From DATGFK01 sp040007395 (GTDB lineage: Bacteria; Chloroflexota; Anaerolineae; Aggregatilineales; UBA2796): 49,707 bases of DNA. Position 1 is the stretch's first letter. Each line of letters begins with the position of its first letter. Under the pieces are notes generated by a model that did no database searches, was not told where the DNA came from, and was given only the letters and a program-made list of their open reading frames with translations. Position numbers and translations under genes: made by a program. The stretch covers positions 1-49,707 of the forward strand of contig JBDTVG010000111.1 of the NCBI GenBank assembly GCA_040007395.1. The letters run 5' to 3'. This document shows, piece by piece, positions 15,862 through 24,644 of this stretch.

Positions 15862-17753
15862 GAGAAAGTCCCTGTATTGTTCGGCCCGACGAACACCAGC
15901 GGGCCACGCGATCCGCGCCATAGGACTGCCAGCACAAACAGTGGCAAACGCAGCATTCGCTTGGCACGCCAAGGTTGCTGGATCAGGCGGTGCAGCCACT
16001 CTAGTCCAGCACGACGCATCCATATCGGCGCACGCTGTGTCGTCCCCGCGATGAAGTCGAACGCGCCGCCAATACCCATTGCCACCTTGACATTCAGACG
16101 CGGCAAGTTACGAGCGATCCATTTATCCTGATTGGGTGCGCCATAGGCCACGAACAGAATATCGGCATGACTGGCGGCAACTTTCGCCGCGATCTCGTCT
16201 TCTTCCTGTGCCGAAGGACTGCCCGCATAAGTGCCGACGATCTGCAAACTGGGGTAACGCTCGGTAAGGATTTGCGCCGTTTTCTCCGCGACTCCCGGTG
16301 CAGCGCCTAGCAAAAACAATCGCCAACCTTCACGCGCCGCCCGTTCCGCGATCAGCGGCACACCGTCGGAGCCTGTGACACGTTCTGGCAAAGGGTGGCC
16401 TAGCCGTCGCGCCGCCCACAGCAGACCCACACCATCCGGCATACACAGATCGCAGCGATTCAGGATATTGTAAAAATTGATGTCTTTCTGTGCCGTCATG
16501 ATAAATTCTGGATTGACCGTACAGATCTGTCGTGGACTATTCCCGCTGATCCATTCACCGATTTGGTCGATCATGCTGCCAAATGTCGGGTTATCGACAG
16601 GGATACCGAGGACGCGCAAAGTCGGTTTTCTGATTTGGCGGGAAGGCTTCATGACTGAAGCTAATCTTGCCCCAAACGGTTTCCAGTTAACGATTCCCGG
16701 AATATCGCGAGGAGTGATGAGCTTCATACAGGTTCGCGCTTCGCAGCCATGCCGCAATCCAATCGTATGCCCGACATAGCTGCATGGGCTGCATCGTACC
16801 CCACTGCGAACGATGCTGTTTTCGACATGCCAAGGTCCCCATGCTTTCGCGTTGCTTGGACCATACAGCGCATAAAGATCGCTTTTGCCCGCTGCTGCCG
16901 CCAGATGCATTACACCTGAATCCGCACCGATATACAGATCGCAGCGTTCAAGCACTGCCGCCAATTGTCCGAGTGTCGTTTTGCCCACCAGATTAACGGC
17001 TGGATATTCCTCTGTGTAGTGCATATGGTTGATCACTTCGTTTGCGCCGTCATCTGGCCCGCCGACCAGTACAATTGTGGCACTGTCGTGTATGGCATCC
17101 GCCACCGCCGCGAATTTCTCTGGCTCCCAGCGTCGTGCTGTGCTGTAACCGCCGCTGCCGGGATGAATCGCCACAAATGGCTTATTTCGATCTGGCAAAT
17201 GTTCACTTGCCCAAGCTCGATCCGCCTCACTGATGCCGATATGCAGCCGCACATCGCGGACTTGAACCCCTAGCAACCGCACCACGTTCAGCCAATATTT
17301 AACCTGATGATACTTGCCAAAGCCGTAATCCGTCGTGCGGTGGGTCAGAAACCAGCCGCGCCCGTTATCCAATCCGGCACGGATCGGTGCGCCTGTTGCC
17401 ATTGCCAATGCTGCATATTTCCATGCTCCGAAGCGAGTTGTCAGGTGGTGAAAGATCAGCACTGCGTCATAATGCCCAGATCGCAACTTTTGAGCCAGTG
17501 TCAGAGCCTCACCCAGATTCGCTGGACGCAGCAGATCGGTAGGGCGATCAAAAGCGAACTTGTTGAACAGGATCACCTGATCGACTAACCCCGTTCCGTC
17601 AAGGATCGGCGCGGCGTGAGCCGTTGTCAGCATATCGATCTGTGCCGACGGGAAGGTTTCGCGCAGAGCGAAGAGTGCAGGAGTCGTCAGGATCAGATCG
17701 CCAATGTCGGCAAGTTCAACAGCAAGGATACGATTAAGCGTTAAAGATGGCAT
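15858..17753 (-). CDS. Fused glycosyltransferase: GT9 heptosyltransferase domain plus GT26 (WecG/TagA/CpsF) domain
   Basis: A 631-residue two-enzyme protein. Residues 1-365 are a heptosyltransferase-like GT9 domain: ILAVELADIGDLILTTPAL, FVAIHPGSGG, LVGKTTLGQLAAVLE and ADSGVMHLAAAAG. Residues 380-590 are a GT26 domain: ICTVNPEFIMTA, CDLCMPDGVGLLWAAR, RVTGSD, FLLGAAP and FVAYGAPNQDKWIA with GIGGAFDF. GT26 enzymes add N-acetylmannosaminuronate or N-acetylmannosamine to lipid-linked sugars. Fusion of the two steps in one chain is unusual. A short basic linker and a hydrophobic C-terminal segment (RLPLFVLAVLW) may tether it to the membrane. It starts 6 bp after the GT4 gene and overlaps the kinase gene. 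Confidence 0.9.
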   Translation of the reverse strand: MPSLTLNRILAVELADIGDLILTTPALFALRETFPSAQIDMLTTAHAAPILDGTGLVDQVILFNKFAFDRPTDLLRPANLGEALTLAQKLRSGHYDAVLIFHHLTTRFGAWKYAALAMATGAPIRAGLDNGRGWFLTHRTTDYGFGKYHQVKYWLNVVRLLGVQVRDVRLHIGISEADRAWASEHLPDRNKPFVAIHPGSGGYSTARRWEPEKFAAVADAIHDSATIVLVGGPDDGANEVINHMHYTEEYPAVNLVGKTTLGQLAAVLERCDLYIGADSGVMHLAAAAGKSDLYALYGPSNAKAWGPWHVENSIVRSGVRCSPCSYVGHTIGLRHGCEARTCMKLITPRDIPGIVNWKPFGARLASVMKPSRQIRKPTLRVLGIPVDNPTFGSMIDQIGEWISGNSPRQICTVNPEFIMTAQKDINFYNILNRCDLCMPDGVGLLWAARRLGHPLPERVTGSDGVPLIAERAAREGWRLFLLGAAPGVAEKTAQILTERYPSLQIVGTYAGSPSAQEEDEIAAKVAASHADILFVAYGAPNQDKWIARNLPRLNVKVAMGIGGAFDFIAGTTQRAPIWMRRAGLEWLHRLIQQPWRAKRMLRLPLFVLAVLWRGSRGPLVFVGPNNTGTFS

Positions 17754-17759
17754 GGCGAA

Positions 17760-18908
17760 TCACGATAACCGATCAGTAATGTTCCGAGATTTGCCCACCG
17801 CGAGTTCTAATGCACGCAGGGTTTGTGTAGCGGCGCGTTCCCACGTAAAAGTAGTAGCCCGCTGATAGCCTTTTTGCACCAAAGTTGCCCGTAGCTCTAC
17901 ATCTTCGGCAAGTAAAGCGATGCCATCCGCAATGGCGCTCACCTTGAGTGGATCAACCAATAGTGCCGCTTCGCCTGCCAGTTCGGGCAGCGATGATGTA
18001 TTCGAACACAGCACAGGAGTCCCGCAGCACATCGCCTCTAGCACCGGAAAGCCAAACCCTTCATAGAGCGATGGCAGCATCAAGGCTACTGCACCGCTGT
18101 ATAATGCCGCCACATCTGCATCATCCACGTAACCCGTTAGGCTAATCCGTGAGCGCTGAATCTCACTCAGCTTGCCAAGCGTTTCTTGCAATACTGTATC
18201 GATCAACCAACCGCGCTTACCCGCCAGCACAAGCGATAGCGCATCGTCAGTTGGTGAATTCACGCAATATTCCACGAAGGATTCGATCAAGCGTTGGATA
18301 TTCTTGCGCGGTTGGAGTGTCCCCAGAAACAATAGATAACGTACCGGAAGCTGATATTTTATCCGCACTGTTGAGATCTCCGAGTCGCTAGCCCGTTGCA
18401 AGCCCTCAACACCGGGATACACCACGTCGATTTTGGCGGGATCAACACCATATTGTGCGACCAAATCGCGCTGAGTTGCCAGTGAATCCGCCAAGAGTCG
18501 AGTTGCCCGTTGCGCTGTAGTACGGGTTGTCAGGTCGAGATAGGTACGTTCTAGCACAGGATGTGCTTCTGGGAAAAAACGATAGCCCAAATCGTGAACA
18601 GTTGCGACAGCCCGCCCCGGAAAAACGAAGGGCAAACTGTGCGCCGGAACAAAAGTCACATCGGGGCGATCTTCCCAGATTGCCGCCGCGAAACGCAAAT
18701 GAGTCCACAGTCTCGTGAATGGAATTACCCGATGCCGCACATTGGGATATGGCGCGAACAGATCAGGGCGTGGTTCGTCGCGAAAATAGAGTGTGAACTC
18801 ATGCGGCGAACGCAGCGCCAGCAACGCCCGTATGAGTTGCAGCGCATAATTTTCTGTGCCTGTCCGTGCGGCAAGAGTGGTACGACTGGCATCAATGGCG
18901 ATTTGCAC
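17760..18908 (-). CDS. GT4-family glycosyltransferase
   Basis: A 382-residue GT-B glycosyltransferase. The N-terminal half begins MQIAIDASRT with GTENYALQL, has VTFVPAHSLPF and VATVHDLGYRFFP; the C-terminal half has LFLGTLQPRKN, GYVDDADVAALYSGA and the sugar-nucleotide motif SLYEGFGFPVLEAM followed by GTPVLCSNTSSLPE, all standard for mannosyl- or rhamnosyl-type GT4 enzymes. It works at the cytoplasmic face on a lipid- or cell-wall-linked acceptor. It is followed after 6 bp by the GT9-GT26 fusion and preceded by a membrane protein gene, so it is a member of the same glycan operon. Donor and acceptor are unknown; manA at 5 kb could supply mannose. Confidence 0.92.
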   Translation of the reverse strand: MQIAIDASRTTLAARTGTENYALQLIRALLALRSPHEFTLYFRDEPRPDLFAPYPNVRHRVIPFTRLWTHLRFAAAIWEDRPDVTFVPAHSLPFVFPGRAVATVHDLGYRFFPEAHPVLERTYLDLTTRTTAQRATRLLADSLATQRDLVAQYGVDPAKIDVVYPGVEGLQRASDSEISTVRIKYQLPVRYLLFLGTLQPRKNIQRLIESFVEYCVNSPTDDALSLVLAGKRGWLIDTVLQETLGKLSEIQRSRISLTGYVDDADVAALYSGAVALMLPSLYEGFGFPVLEAMCCGTPVLCSNTSSLPELAGEAALLVDPLKVSAIADGIALLAEDVELRATLVQKGYQRATTFTWERAATQTLRALELAVGKSRNITDRLS

Positions 18909-18941
18909 TAGATTAGCGCTGTCTTTGCACGATGCAATCCG

Positions 18942-19703
18942 CTATTGTACTCGGTCACGGATGGCACGCGGCAGCAGGGCTAACGCCAACAGCAAAAACA
19001 AGACAGGCCAATACAACGCAATCCCCGGCAAGATGCTGCTGTCAAGAAAGCCCATCGTAAACAGAAGCAGTGCAACCCCAGCAACAATCAACATCAGACC
19101 GGGCAGCAGCAGCCCACGATCATGGCTCCGTTCAAAAATGAAGGTCAGGATCATCGCCAATCCGGGGGCTATAATAACAACAGGCCACAGTTCCGCGAAA
19201 TCGATGAAGTCCAGCACGACAAGGGCGACAATTCCCGCGCTAATTACAATCAGTGCGCCGATAAAAAACAAGCCGCGTTCGCGCCGTGAGTTGAACAAAA
19301 AGCGCAGCAGAATGCTCATGAAGATCGTTCCGGCAATGACTTCGGCAATAATCATGCGGGTGATCAGTTCCGGCCTCAGTAATGCGACCAACCCAAATCC
19401 GATGAGCAGCAGCGCCGGAACCACCGTACTAAACTGCGTCCGGCGGCGCAATCGCTGCTTTTCGCTGCGCGATGGACGCGGCAGATCGGACTCTGCTCCA
19501 GCGTCGTCGGGACTCAGTGAGGCGTTTTGCGGTTCGGACTCAGCGGTTTTGTCGCCGCGCTGCCGGACTTCCATCCCTTGCCAAGGATCGGTAAGATCGG
19601 TCAGAGGGGTATCGCCATCCAGCACGACATCAGCCTCGTTATACTCTTGAGGTTCATCGAGCATGTCGTCGGAAGTGTAAGTCAATTCAGGGTCATCGGT
19701 CAT
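18942..19703 (-). CDS. Polytopic membrane protein with acidic N-terminal region
   Basis: A 253-residue protein. The first ~75 residues are acidic and Pro/Ser-rich without structure motifs; a basic stretch SRSEKQRLRRR precedes about seven hydrophobic segments arranged in pairs (VVPALLLIGFGLVALL, FFIGALIVISAGIVALVV, LLLPGLMLIVAGVALLLF, YWPVLFLLLALALLP). The repeated pattern of a Gly-rich helix pair is like LiaF/DUF5668-type membrane proteins of envelope-stress systems, but similarity is only general. It ends 33 bp before the GT4 gene and is probably the first gene of the glycan operon. I cannot assign a function. Confidence 0.7.
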   Translation of the reverse strand: MTDDPELTYTSDDMLDEPQEYNEADVVLDGDTPLTDLTDPWQGMEVRQRGDKTAESEPQNASLSPDDAGAESDLPRPSRSEKQRLRRRTQFSTVVPALLLIGFGLVALLRPELITRMIIAEVIAGTIFMSILLRFLFNSRRERGLFFIGALIVISAGIVALVVLDFIDFAELWPVVIIAPGLAMILTFIFERSHDRGLLLPGLMLIVAGVALLLFTMGFLDSSILPGIALYWPVLFLLLALALLPRAIRDRVQ

Positions 19704-19811
19704 TGCTAACTCATCACTCGTTGAGTTGGTTTGATAATGGCCTATTGTACAGAGTTAGCGACAATTGCTCAACTGTCTGTAAGTAGCTGGATGCGATCAA
19801 TCCCTTTTTAC

Positions 19812-19849
19812 AAAAAAATCCCCTTCCCATTTGTAGGAAGGAGATTTTT
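19812..19849 (-). terminator. Rho-independent terminator of the secreted-protein gene
   Basis: On the minus strand, a stem of about 14 bp (19849-19836 with 19827-19812) contains GGAAGG and CCTTCC arms with A/T ends, and the second arm runs into seven T residues. It lies 35 bp after the stop codon of the gene ending at 19884. Confidence 0.8.
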
Positions 19850-19883
19850 CTGATAGGTCAGCTATTGGTACGGTATAGCGAAC

Positions 19884-20624
19884 TCAGCCGCAGTTGAAGC
19901 GGAAGACATAGAGTTCACCCGGTTTTGTCGCGTCCAACGCTGGCCCAATAAGTTGCAATTGACCACCAACCAAGCGCCACAGTTCAAAGCCGCCGCCCTT
20001 CTTGATCAGAGTATGCTTCACGGGTTTCTCAGGGACTACGCTGATTTCGGCCTTCAGAATATCCAACGCAAGATAGCCCTTTGATTTATAGATCGCGTAG
20101 ATCCGAATATCGCCCTTATTGGGTTGATTACAGTAAATTGCACCAGTTTGCCCAGTATCGCAATCATTCACCCGTCCATCTTTAAAGGCACAGCCCGTGA
20201 GAGAAGCACCCAGAGGCCAAATTAGCGGGAATTGATAGGCATAGGTATGTGACGTGGTGTCGCCGGGACCACCAGTAGGGGTGTCATAGATAGCAACACG
20301 GGCAATAGGGCCAGCATAGGTATACCCTTCGCCTGAATTGCCACAGGTACTTGTAGAGGTACTGGTTGCCCCTACGGCAACAACCGCCGAATCTACATCG
20401 GCGACACTCCCATCGGGGTTATAACAAACGATAGTGAAAATATCAAAACCTCCGCCGTCGTCTGTAGTTCCAGTCGCCGTGACAGAATACGCGGGGTTAC
20501 TCGTAAACGTAAAATTGACAATGCTTGCTGCCGAGGCACGGTTGGGTTGGATGAGTAATGTGGCGAACACACTCAATATCAAGAGGAACGTAAGAGGCAC
20601 TGAAAGAACACGGGAACGATTCAT
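19884..20624 (-). CDS. Secreted protein of unknown function
   Basis: A 246-residue protein with a signal peptide (MNRSRVLSVPLTFLLILSVF, cleavage after RASA at about 33). The mature part is Gly/Thr/Ser-rich and beta-rich (VNFTFTSNPAYSVTATG, DGGGFDIFTIVCYNPDG), holds several Cys that could form disulfides, and ends YVFRFNCG. Near the C-terminus KHTLIKKGGGFELWRLVGGQ is followed by LIGP. No catalytic motif was found. The ATG at 20624 is chosen because it has AAAGGT upstream and begins the signal peptide; the longer open frame to 20747 lies in AT-rich spacer. It is likely an extracellular or surface protein, expressed alone, with its own terminator. Confidence 0.75.
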   Translation of the reverse strand: MNRSRVLSVPLTFLLILSVFATLLIQPNRASAASIVNFTFTSNPAYSVTATGTTDDGGGFDIFTIVCYNPDGSVADVDSAVVAVGATSTSTSTCGNSGEGYTYAGPIARVAIYDTPTGGPGDTTSHTYAYQFPLIWPLGASLTGCAFKDGRVNDCDTGQTGAIYCNQPNKGDIRIYAIYKSKGYLALDILKAEISVVPEKPVKHTLIKKGGGFELWRLVGGQLQLIGPALDATKPGELYVFRFNCG

Positions 20625-20927
20625 TTGAGATAACCTTTCAAGTGAGCGTACAAGATTAATATGTGATACAAGGGTTTGATTGAGATAGTAAATTGCATTA
20701 AAAAATGCAAATAACCAACTTATCAAATACTCAAATGTATCCAACAAACCATATTATATAAAGAAAGTAAATAAAGTAAGTCGTATTTTTATAACGAAAA
20801 TATCACTATTTTATTACTAAAATGAAATAATCTAAATTTCAAAATAGCTCGAATTTTTCAGTAAACTGTACTCTCCGTTGCTTGTGCTACACTAGAGTTA
20901 TACAAACCGTGTTGCAAGTAGAGAACC
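20625..20927. promoter_or_regulatory. AT-rich divergent promoter region with a hairpin
   Basis: About 300 bp, far richer in A+T than the rest of the window, lie between the secreted-protein gene and the WYL regulator. It contains a seven-base-pair inverted repeat with an A4 loop (20693-20710). A possible plus-strand -10 is TATACA (20899-20904), 24 bp before the regulator start. I see no coding sequence. The base composition would suit H-NS-like or WYL autoregulatory binding, but no defined operator was recognised. Confidence 0.4.
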
Positions 20928-21926
20928 ATGAACCGAACAGATCGACTGCTAGCAATCGTGCTCGAATTGCAAGGGAAGGGCAAACAGCGTGCCGAAGACC
21001 TTGCCGCCACTTTTGAAACCAGCAAAAGAACCATCTACCGCGATATTCAAGCGCTTGCCGAAGCAGGCGTTCCGATTGTCTCTGTGCCGGGACTTGGCTA
21101 TTCGCTGGTCGAAGGCTATTTCCTGCCGCCGCTGCGTTTCACAACTGACGAAGGCGCGATGTTAATGCTCGGCAGTGACCTGATGGCGCAGCACTTTGAC
21201 GCGGAATATCGCGCCGCCGCTCAATCAGCAGGCCGCAAGATCGCCGGGGCGCTCTCGGAACCACTGCGCGATGAAGTGCAATATCTTCGCGATAGTATCC
21301 GCTTTATCGCGTTGGGCGCGCAGGATAAGCCGGATGAGGTAGAACGGCTACAACAGTTGCGCCGATCAATTGTCAAGCGACAAACCGTCCGCTTTCGCTA
21401 TTTTGCCAAGCACAGCGATGAAAACTCGCCTAATACTCGCGACGCTGACCCGTATGGGCTGGTTCATGTAAGCGGCAGTTGGATTCTGGTCGCGTATTGC
21501 CACTTGCGCCACGATATGCGTAACTTCCGGCTATCGCGTATGGAACACTTGACCTTGCTGCCTAAAACGTTTGCACGGCAGCCCAATTTCTCGATGCAGG
21601 AGTATTTGCGTTTGCAGCGAGACCTCCCTTCAGAAGAATGGATTAGCGTGTGTGTGTTATTCGATCAGAGTGTGGTGCGGTTAGTGGAAGAAGGCTACCT
21701 ATTCTTTGTCGTTGCCAAAGAAGAAACTGCCGAAGGCTTGAGGTTAACGCTCCGTGTGCGTGAAGAACGCGATGTTGTGCAGTGGTTGTTAAGCTGGGGT
21801 AAGCATGTTCGTGTCATAGAACCTGCTTCACTACGTGATTTCCTCATCGAAGAAACTACGGCGATGCTCCACAATTTGCAGAATGAGGCGCAACATCATA
21901 AGTCGCCAATCGCTAATCGTACCTGA
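20928..21926 (+). CDS. YafY-type transcriptional regulator (HTH + WYL domain)
   Basis: A 332-residue regulator. Residues 1-60 form a DeoR-like winged helix (RLLAIVLELQGKGKQRAEDLA, then TSKRTIYRDIQALAEAGVPI), the middle is the WYL-linker region, and residues 145-220 are the WYL domain (VRFRYFAKHS, ADPYGLVHVSGSWILVAYC, MRNFRLSRMEHL). The C-terminal WCX-type extension ends in ATLW-like VVQWLLSWG. WYL regulators sense nucleic acids or nucleotides and often control DNA-damage or defence genes. The next gene, 76 bp on in the same direction, is an AlkA-like DNA glycosylase, which fits a repair-related switch. Confidence 0.92.
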   Translation: MNRTDRLLAIVLELQGKGKQRAEDLAATFETSKRTIYRDIQALAEAGVPIVSVPGLGYSLVEGYFLPPLRFTTDEGAMLMLGSDLMAQHFDAEYRAAAQSAGRKIAGALSEPLRDEVQYLRDSIRFIALGAQDKPDEVERLQQLRRSIVKRQTVRFRYFAKHSDENSPNTRDADPYGLVHVSGSWILVAYCHLRHDMRNFRLSRMEHLTLLPKTFARQPNFSMQEYLRLQRDLPSEEWISVCVLFDQSVVRLVEEGYLFFVVAKEETAEGLRLTLRVREERDVVQWLLSWGKHVRVIEPASLRDFLIEETTAMLHNLQNEAQHHKSPIANRT

Positions 21927-22002
21927 TTCGCTGCTGACATAGGGTTGTCACTGGTTCCCACTACAATGGATCTATAACAAAAATGGAGACTTACCAAAAC
22001 CC

Positions 22003-22920
22003 ATGATGACAGTACAATCCAATCTGCATATCCATACAGGCATAATTACGCCTACTACACCATTCGATCTCGCACAATCCCTGCGATATTTGGGGATGTT
22101 CACGCCGACACTCCACCAACATCATATTGATGAGCAATCTCTGACCAAAGCGTTGACGATTGACGGGCAAACACTGGCCTTCACCGTCAAATCGTTAGGG
22201 AGCGTCGATAAACCAGAGCTTGCCTATACCCTTTACGCGGATCGTCCAATAGACACGCAACTAGCAGAATCCGCGAGAGATAACATCATCTTTTTCTTGA
22301 GCCTGAACGAAGACTTAAAAGCCTTCTATGCAATTGCGGACGAAGATCCCTATTTTGCGCCGATTGTACGTAAATTGTACGGTCTGCATCAGGTGAAGTA
22401 CAGTGTCTCTGCTTTCGAAAATGCCTGTTGGGCAGTTCTATCGCAGCGCAACCCGATGATGGTAGCCCGCAAAACCAAACAGAAAATCACTGAGCGCTAT
22501 GGCAGCAGTCTAGAGATCGATGGCGAAATGTACTGGGCTTTCCCTGAGCCTGCCCAAATCGTCGCTGCCGATGAGGAAGAACTGGCGGCACTAGTTCGCA
22601 ATAGTCGCAAAGTTGACTGCTTGCGGGACGTTGCCAGTGCATTCAGCAAGGTCGATGAAACATGGCTGCGAACGGCACCCTATGACGAAGTTAAGGCATG
22701 GCTGCTGAGTATCAAAGGCATCGGGGAATGGTCAGCGACTTTCATCTTGCTGCGTGGGCTGGGGCATATGGAGCATGTGTCATTCTTGGAGAAGCGGCTC
22801 ATTGAGGCTATCGGCAAAGTCTATCGCAGTTCCGATAATGTCGACGAACTCCAACGATTTGCCGCCGCCTATGGAGAGTGGCAAGGCTATTGGGCTTACT
22901 ATTTGAGAGCGAATAATTGA
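22003..22920 (+). CDS. AlkA-like HhH-GPD DNA glycosylase with Glu at the catalytic Asp position
   Basis: A 305-residue protein of the DNA-3-methyladenine glycosylase II group. It has an N-terminal beta domain (1-100), the SAFENACWAVLSQRNP helix that matches the usual AIxxQQ, and a helix-hairpin-helix LLSIKGIGEWSATFILLRGLG (234-254). Here the family's catalytic Asp (usually in a D-x-F-P-x-x-D stretch) is replaced by E263 in HVSFLEKRL. It lacks the Cys of a 4Fe-4S loop. It lies 76 bp after the WYL regulator and ends at a strong hairpin. It may still excise alkylated bases or may only bind DNA; similarity to AlkA is clear, activity uncertain. Confidence 0.85.
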   Translation: MMTVQSNLHIHTGIITPTTPFDLAQSLRYLGMFTPTLHQHHIDEQSLTKALTIDGQTLAFTVKSLGSVDKPELAYTLYADRPIDTQLAESARDNIIFFLSLNEDLKAFYAIADEDPYFAPIVRKLYGLHQVKYSVSAFENACWAVLSQRNPMMVARKTKQKITERYGSSLEIDGEMYWAFPEPAQIVAADEEELAALVRNSRKVDCLRDVASAFSKVDETWLRTAPYDEVKAWLLSIKGIGEWSATFILLRGLGHMEHVSFLEKRLIEAIGKVYRSSDNVDELQRFAAAYGEWQGYWAYYLRANN

Positions 22921-22931
22921 GGATCGATATG

Positions 22932-22966
22932 AATAGGAGAGTCGGACAACGCCCGACTCTCCTATT
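22932..22966. terminator. Bidirectional terminator between convergent genes
   Basis: A perfect 14-bp stem (22932-22945 with 22953-22966) with a seven-base loop lies in the 59-bp gap between the AlkA-like gene and the convergent alpha-oxoamine synthase gene. A short TTGTTA follows on the plus strand. The size of the stem makes termination in both directions likely. Confidence 0.8.
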
Positions 22967-22979
22967 GTTACCACAATAA

Positions 22980-24209
22980 TTAGCCGAGGTTTGCCTGACT
23001 TGCCGCCAATTTAACTGCCTCACCAGCGGGCGGGATCAGGTCAAGGCGACGACCTACGTCTTCGAGAATGGTCAACGCTTTATCGAGGTGTTCACGGCGA
23101 TGTGTTGCCGTGACACTCGTTCGCAGTAGGCTCATATTGGCGGGGACACCCGGCGGAACCACCGGATTTACATAAACCCCTGCATCGGCAAGCGCCCGCC
23201 ACGCTAGCACAGTACGTATATCATCCCGGATAATCAGCGGGATAATTGGTGTATTGCTGCGTCCGGTGTCGAACCCTAGATTTTTTAGGCTTGTCCGCAT
23301 GTAGTCGGCATTGTCCCACAACTGCTCGATAATGCCGGAATCTTCTTCGATAATATCTAGACAGGCGATGACTGTTGCGGCATTGGCGGGAGGCAAGCTG
23401 GCACTGAACACTAACGCGCGGGCTTGATGCTGGATGAAATGCAGTACATCGGGCTTGCCGACGATGAAACCGCCCACCGAGGCGAAGCTCTTGCTAAACG
23501 TTCCCATGATTACATCAACATCGTTTTCGAGTCCGAAGTGCGCGGCGGTACCACGACCATTGCCCAGCACACCAATACTATGTGCGTCGTCTACCATGAT
23601 CCGTGCGCCATACTTTTTGCAGATCGCCACGATCTCTGGCAGTGGCGCAATGTCGCCGCCCATGCTGTACACGCCATCGACAACGACTAGTTTGCCAGCG
23701 GTATCGGGGATACGATTCAGTACATTCTCAAGGCTGCTAATGTCGTTATGGCTGAAACGTCGCATTTCGCCGTAGGACATTAGGCAGCCATCCACGATAC
23801 TGGCATGATCTTCCTTGTCGATGATCACGTAGTCGCCTTTGCCGACTAGCGCCGTAATCGTCCCCACATTGGCCTGATAGCCCGTCGTAAAGGTCAAGGC
23901 TGCCTCAAACCCCATAAAACGGGCCAGCCGCCGTTCAAGTTCAAGGTGCAGTTCGAGCGTGCCATTCAGAAAGCGGCTGCCCGTGCAGCTTGTGCCATAG
24001 ACCTTGATTGCATCCATCGCCGCCTGACGCACCTTCGGATGAGTGGTCAGCCCCAAATAGTTATTGGAGCCGATCATGATCACCTCATGGCCCTCGAAGA
24101 TCGCGGTAGTGCCTTCGGAGTTTTGCAAGGGTAAGAAGTATGGATAAATACCCATTTCCATCGCGTCTTTGGCCTGAGTGAATTTCTTGACCTTATCGAA
24201 TATATCCAT
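22980..24209 (-). CDS. PLP-dependent alpha-oxoamine synthase (serine palmitoyltransferase / KBL / AONS family)
   Basis: A 409-residue fold-type I aminotransferase that condenses an amino acid with an acyl-CoA or acyl-ACP. PLP lysine K240 in GTFSKSFASVGG, PLP-stacking H135 in DHASIVDG, D207 in VDDAHSIG and R in LRTSVTATH are seen. The N-terminal IYPYFLPLQNSEG and GHEVIMIGSNNYLGL followed by TSCTGSRFLNGT match bacterial serine palmitoyltransferases more than BioF, although glycine C-acetyltransferase shares much of it. No bioA/bioD, tdh or acyl carrier protein gene is adjacent. If it is an SPT, the organism makes sphingoid bases; the substrate cannot be fixed by motif reading. Confidence 0.88.
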   Translation of the reverse strand: MDIFDKVKKFTQAKDAMEMGIYPYFLPLQNSEGTTAIFEGHEVIMIGSNNYLGLTTHPKVRQAAMDAIKVYGTSCTGSRFLNGTLELHLELERRLARFMGFEAALTFTTGYQANVGTITALVGKGDYVIIDKEDHASIVDGCLMSYGEMRRFSHNDISSLENVLNRIPDTAGKLVVVDGVYSMGGDIAPLPEIVAICKKYGARIMVDDAHSIGVLGNGRGTAAHFGLENDVDVIMGTFSKSFASVGGFIVGKPDVLHFIQHQARALVFSASLPPANAATVIACLDIIEEDSGIIEQLWDNADYMRTSLKNLGFDTGRSNTPIIPLIIRDDIRTVLAWRALADAGVYVNPVVPPGVPANMSLLRTSVTATHRREHLDKALTILEDVGRRLDLIPPAGEAVKLAASQANLG

Positions 24210-24644
24210 AGGTTTTAGCGACAGAGGAAGCCGCCCTGTCTCCTTTCAGTTTGCGAAATACGATGTGCAGAACGGGGTTGCCGTCTTGTGTGCGCGGTGC
24301 AACTGGCTACCCTGCCCAACCTTATATCGGGCAATCCCGAATATTTTCCCTAGACTTTTAGCGCGCAGTTTGGGTAAACGGACTTAACCCTCCGTTAAAA
24401 CAACGGTAGTAGACTGTAACACCACAGTACGCAATGTGTTACCTCGTCAGAATGCCCAACTGCAACCTGATACAAATATTGGCAGTTTATTGTATCGGCA
24501 AAACCGCTTATCAACCAATTAATCCGAATTGCTTGGTCAACATCTTCTCCGAATCAAATAAAGCTATTGAGGCTGCTCTGATGTTTCTCATACGGTCAGG
24601 CAAGTATCATGTTGGTACTGTTCATGTGATTTCAGGTGTAGCCT
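24210..24644. other. Long intergenic region between divergent genes
   Basis: About 435 bp between the divergent oxoamine synthase and LuxR-type regulator genes. An open frame on the plus strand (24434-24847) runs into the regulator in another phase and has no recognisable domain. I see no tRNA, hairpin terminator or clear promoter pair. Confidence 0.45.

Noticed and set aside
18856..19650. 264-codon plus-strand open frame
   Set aside because: It is antisense to the polytopic membrane protein gene, has Arg/Ser-rich composition typical of a shadow frame and no domain.
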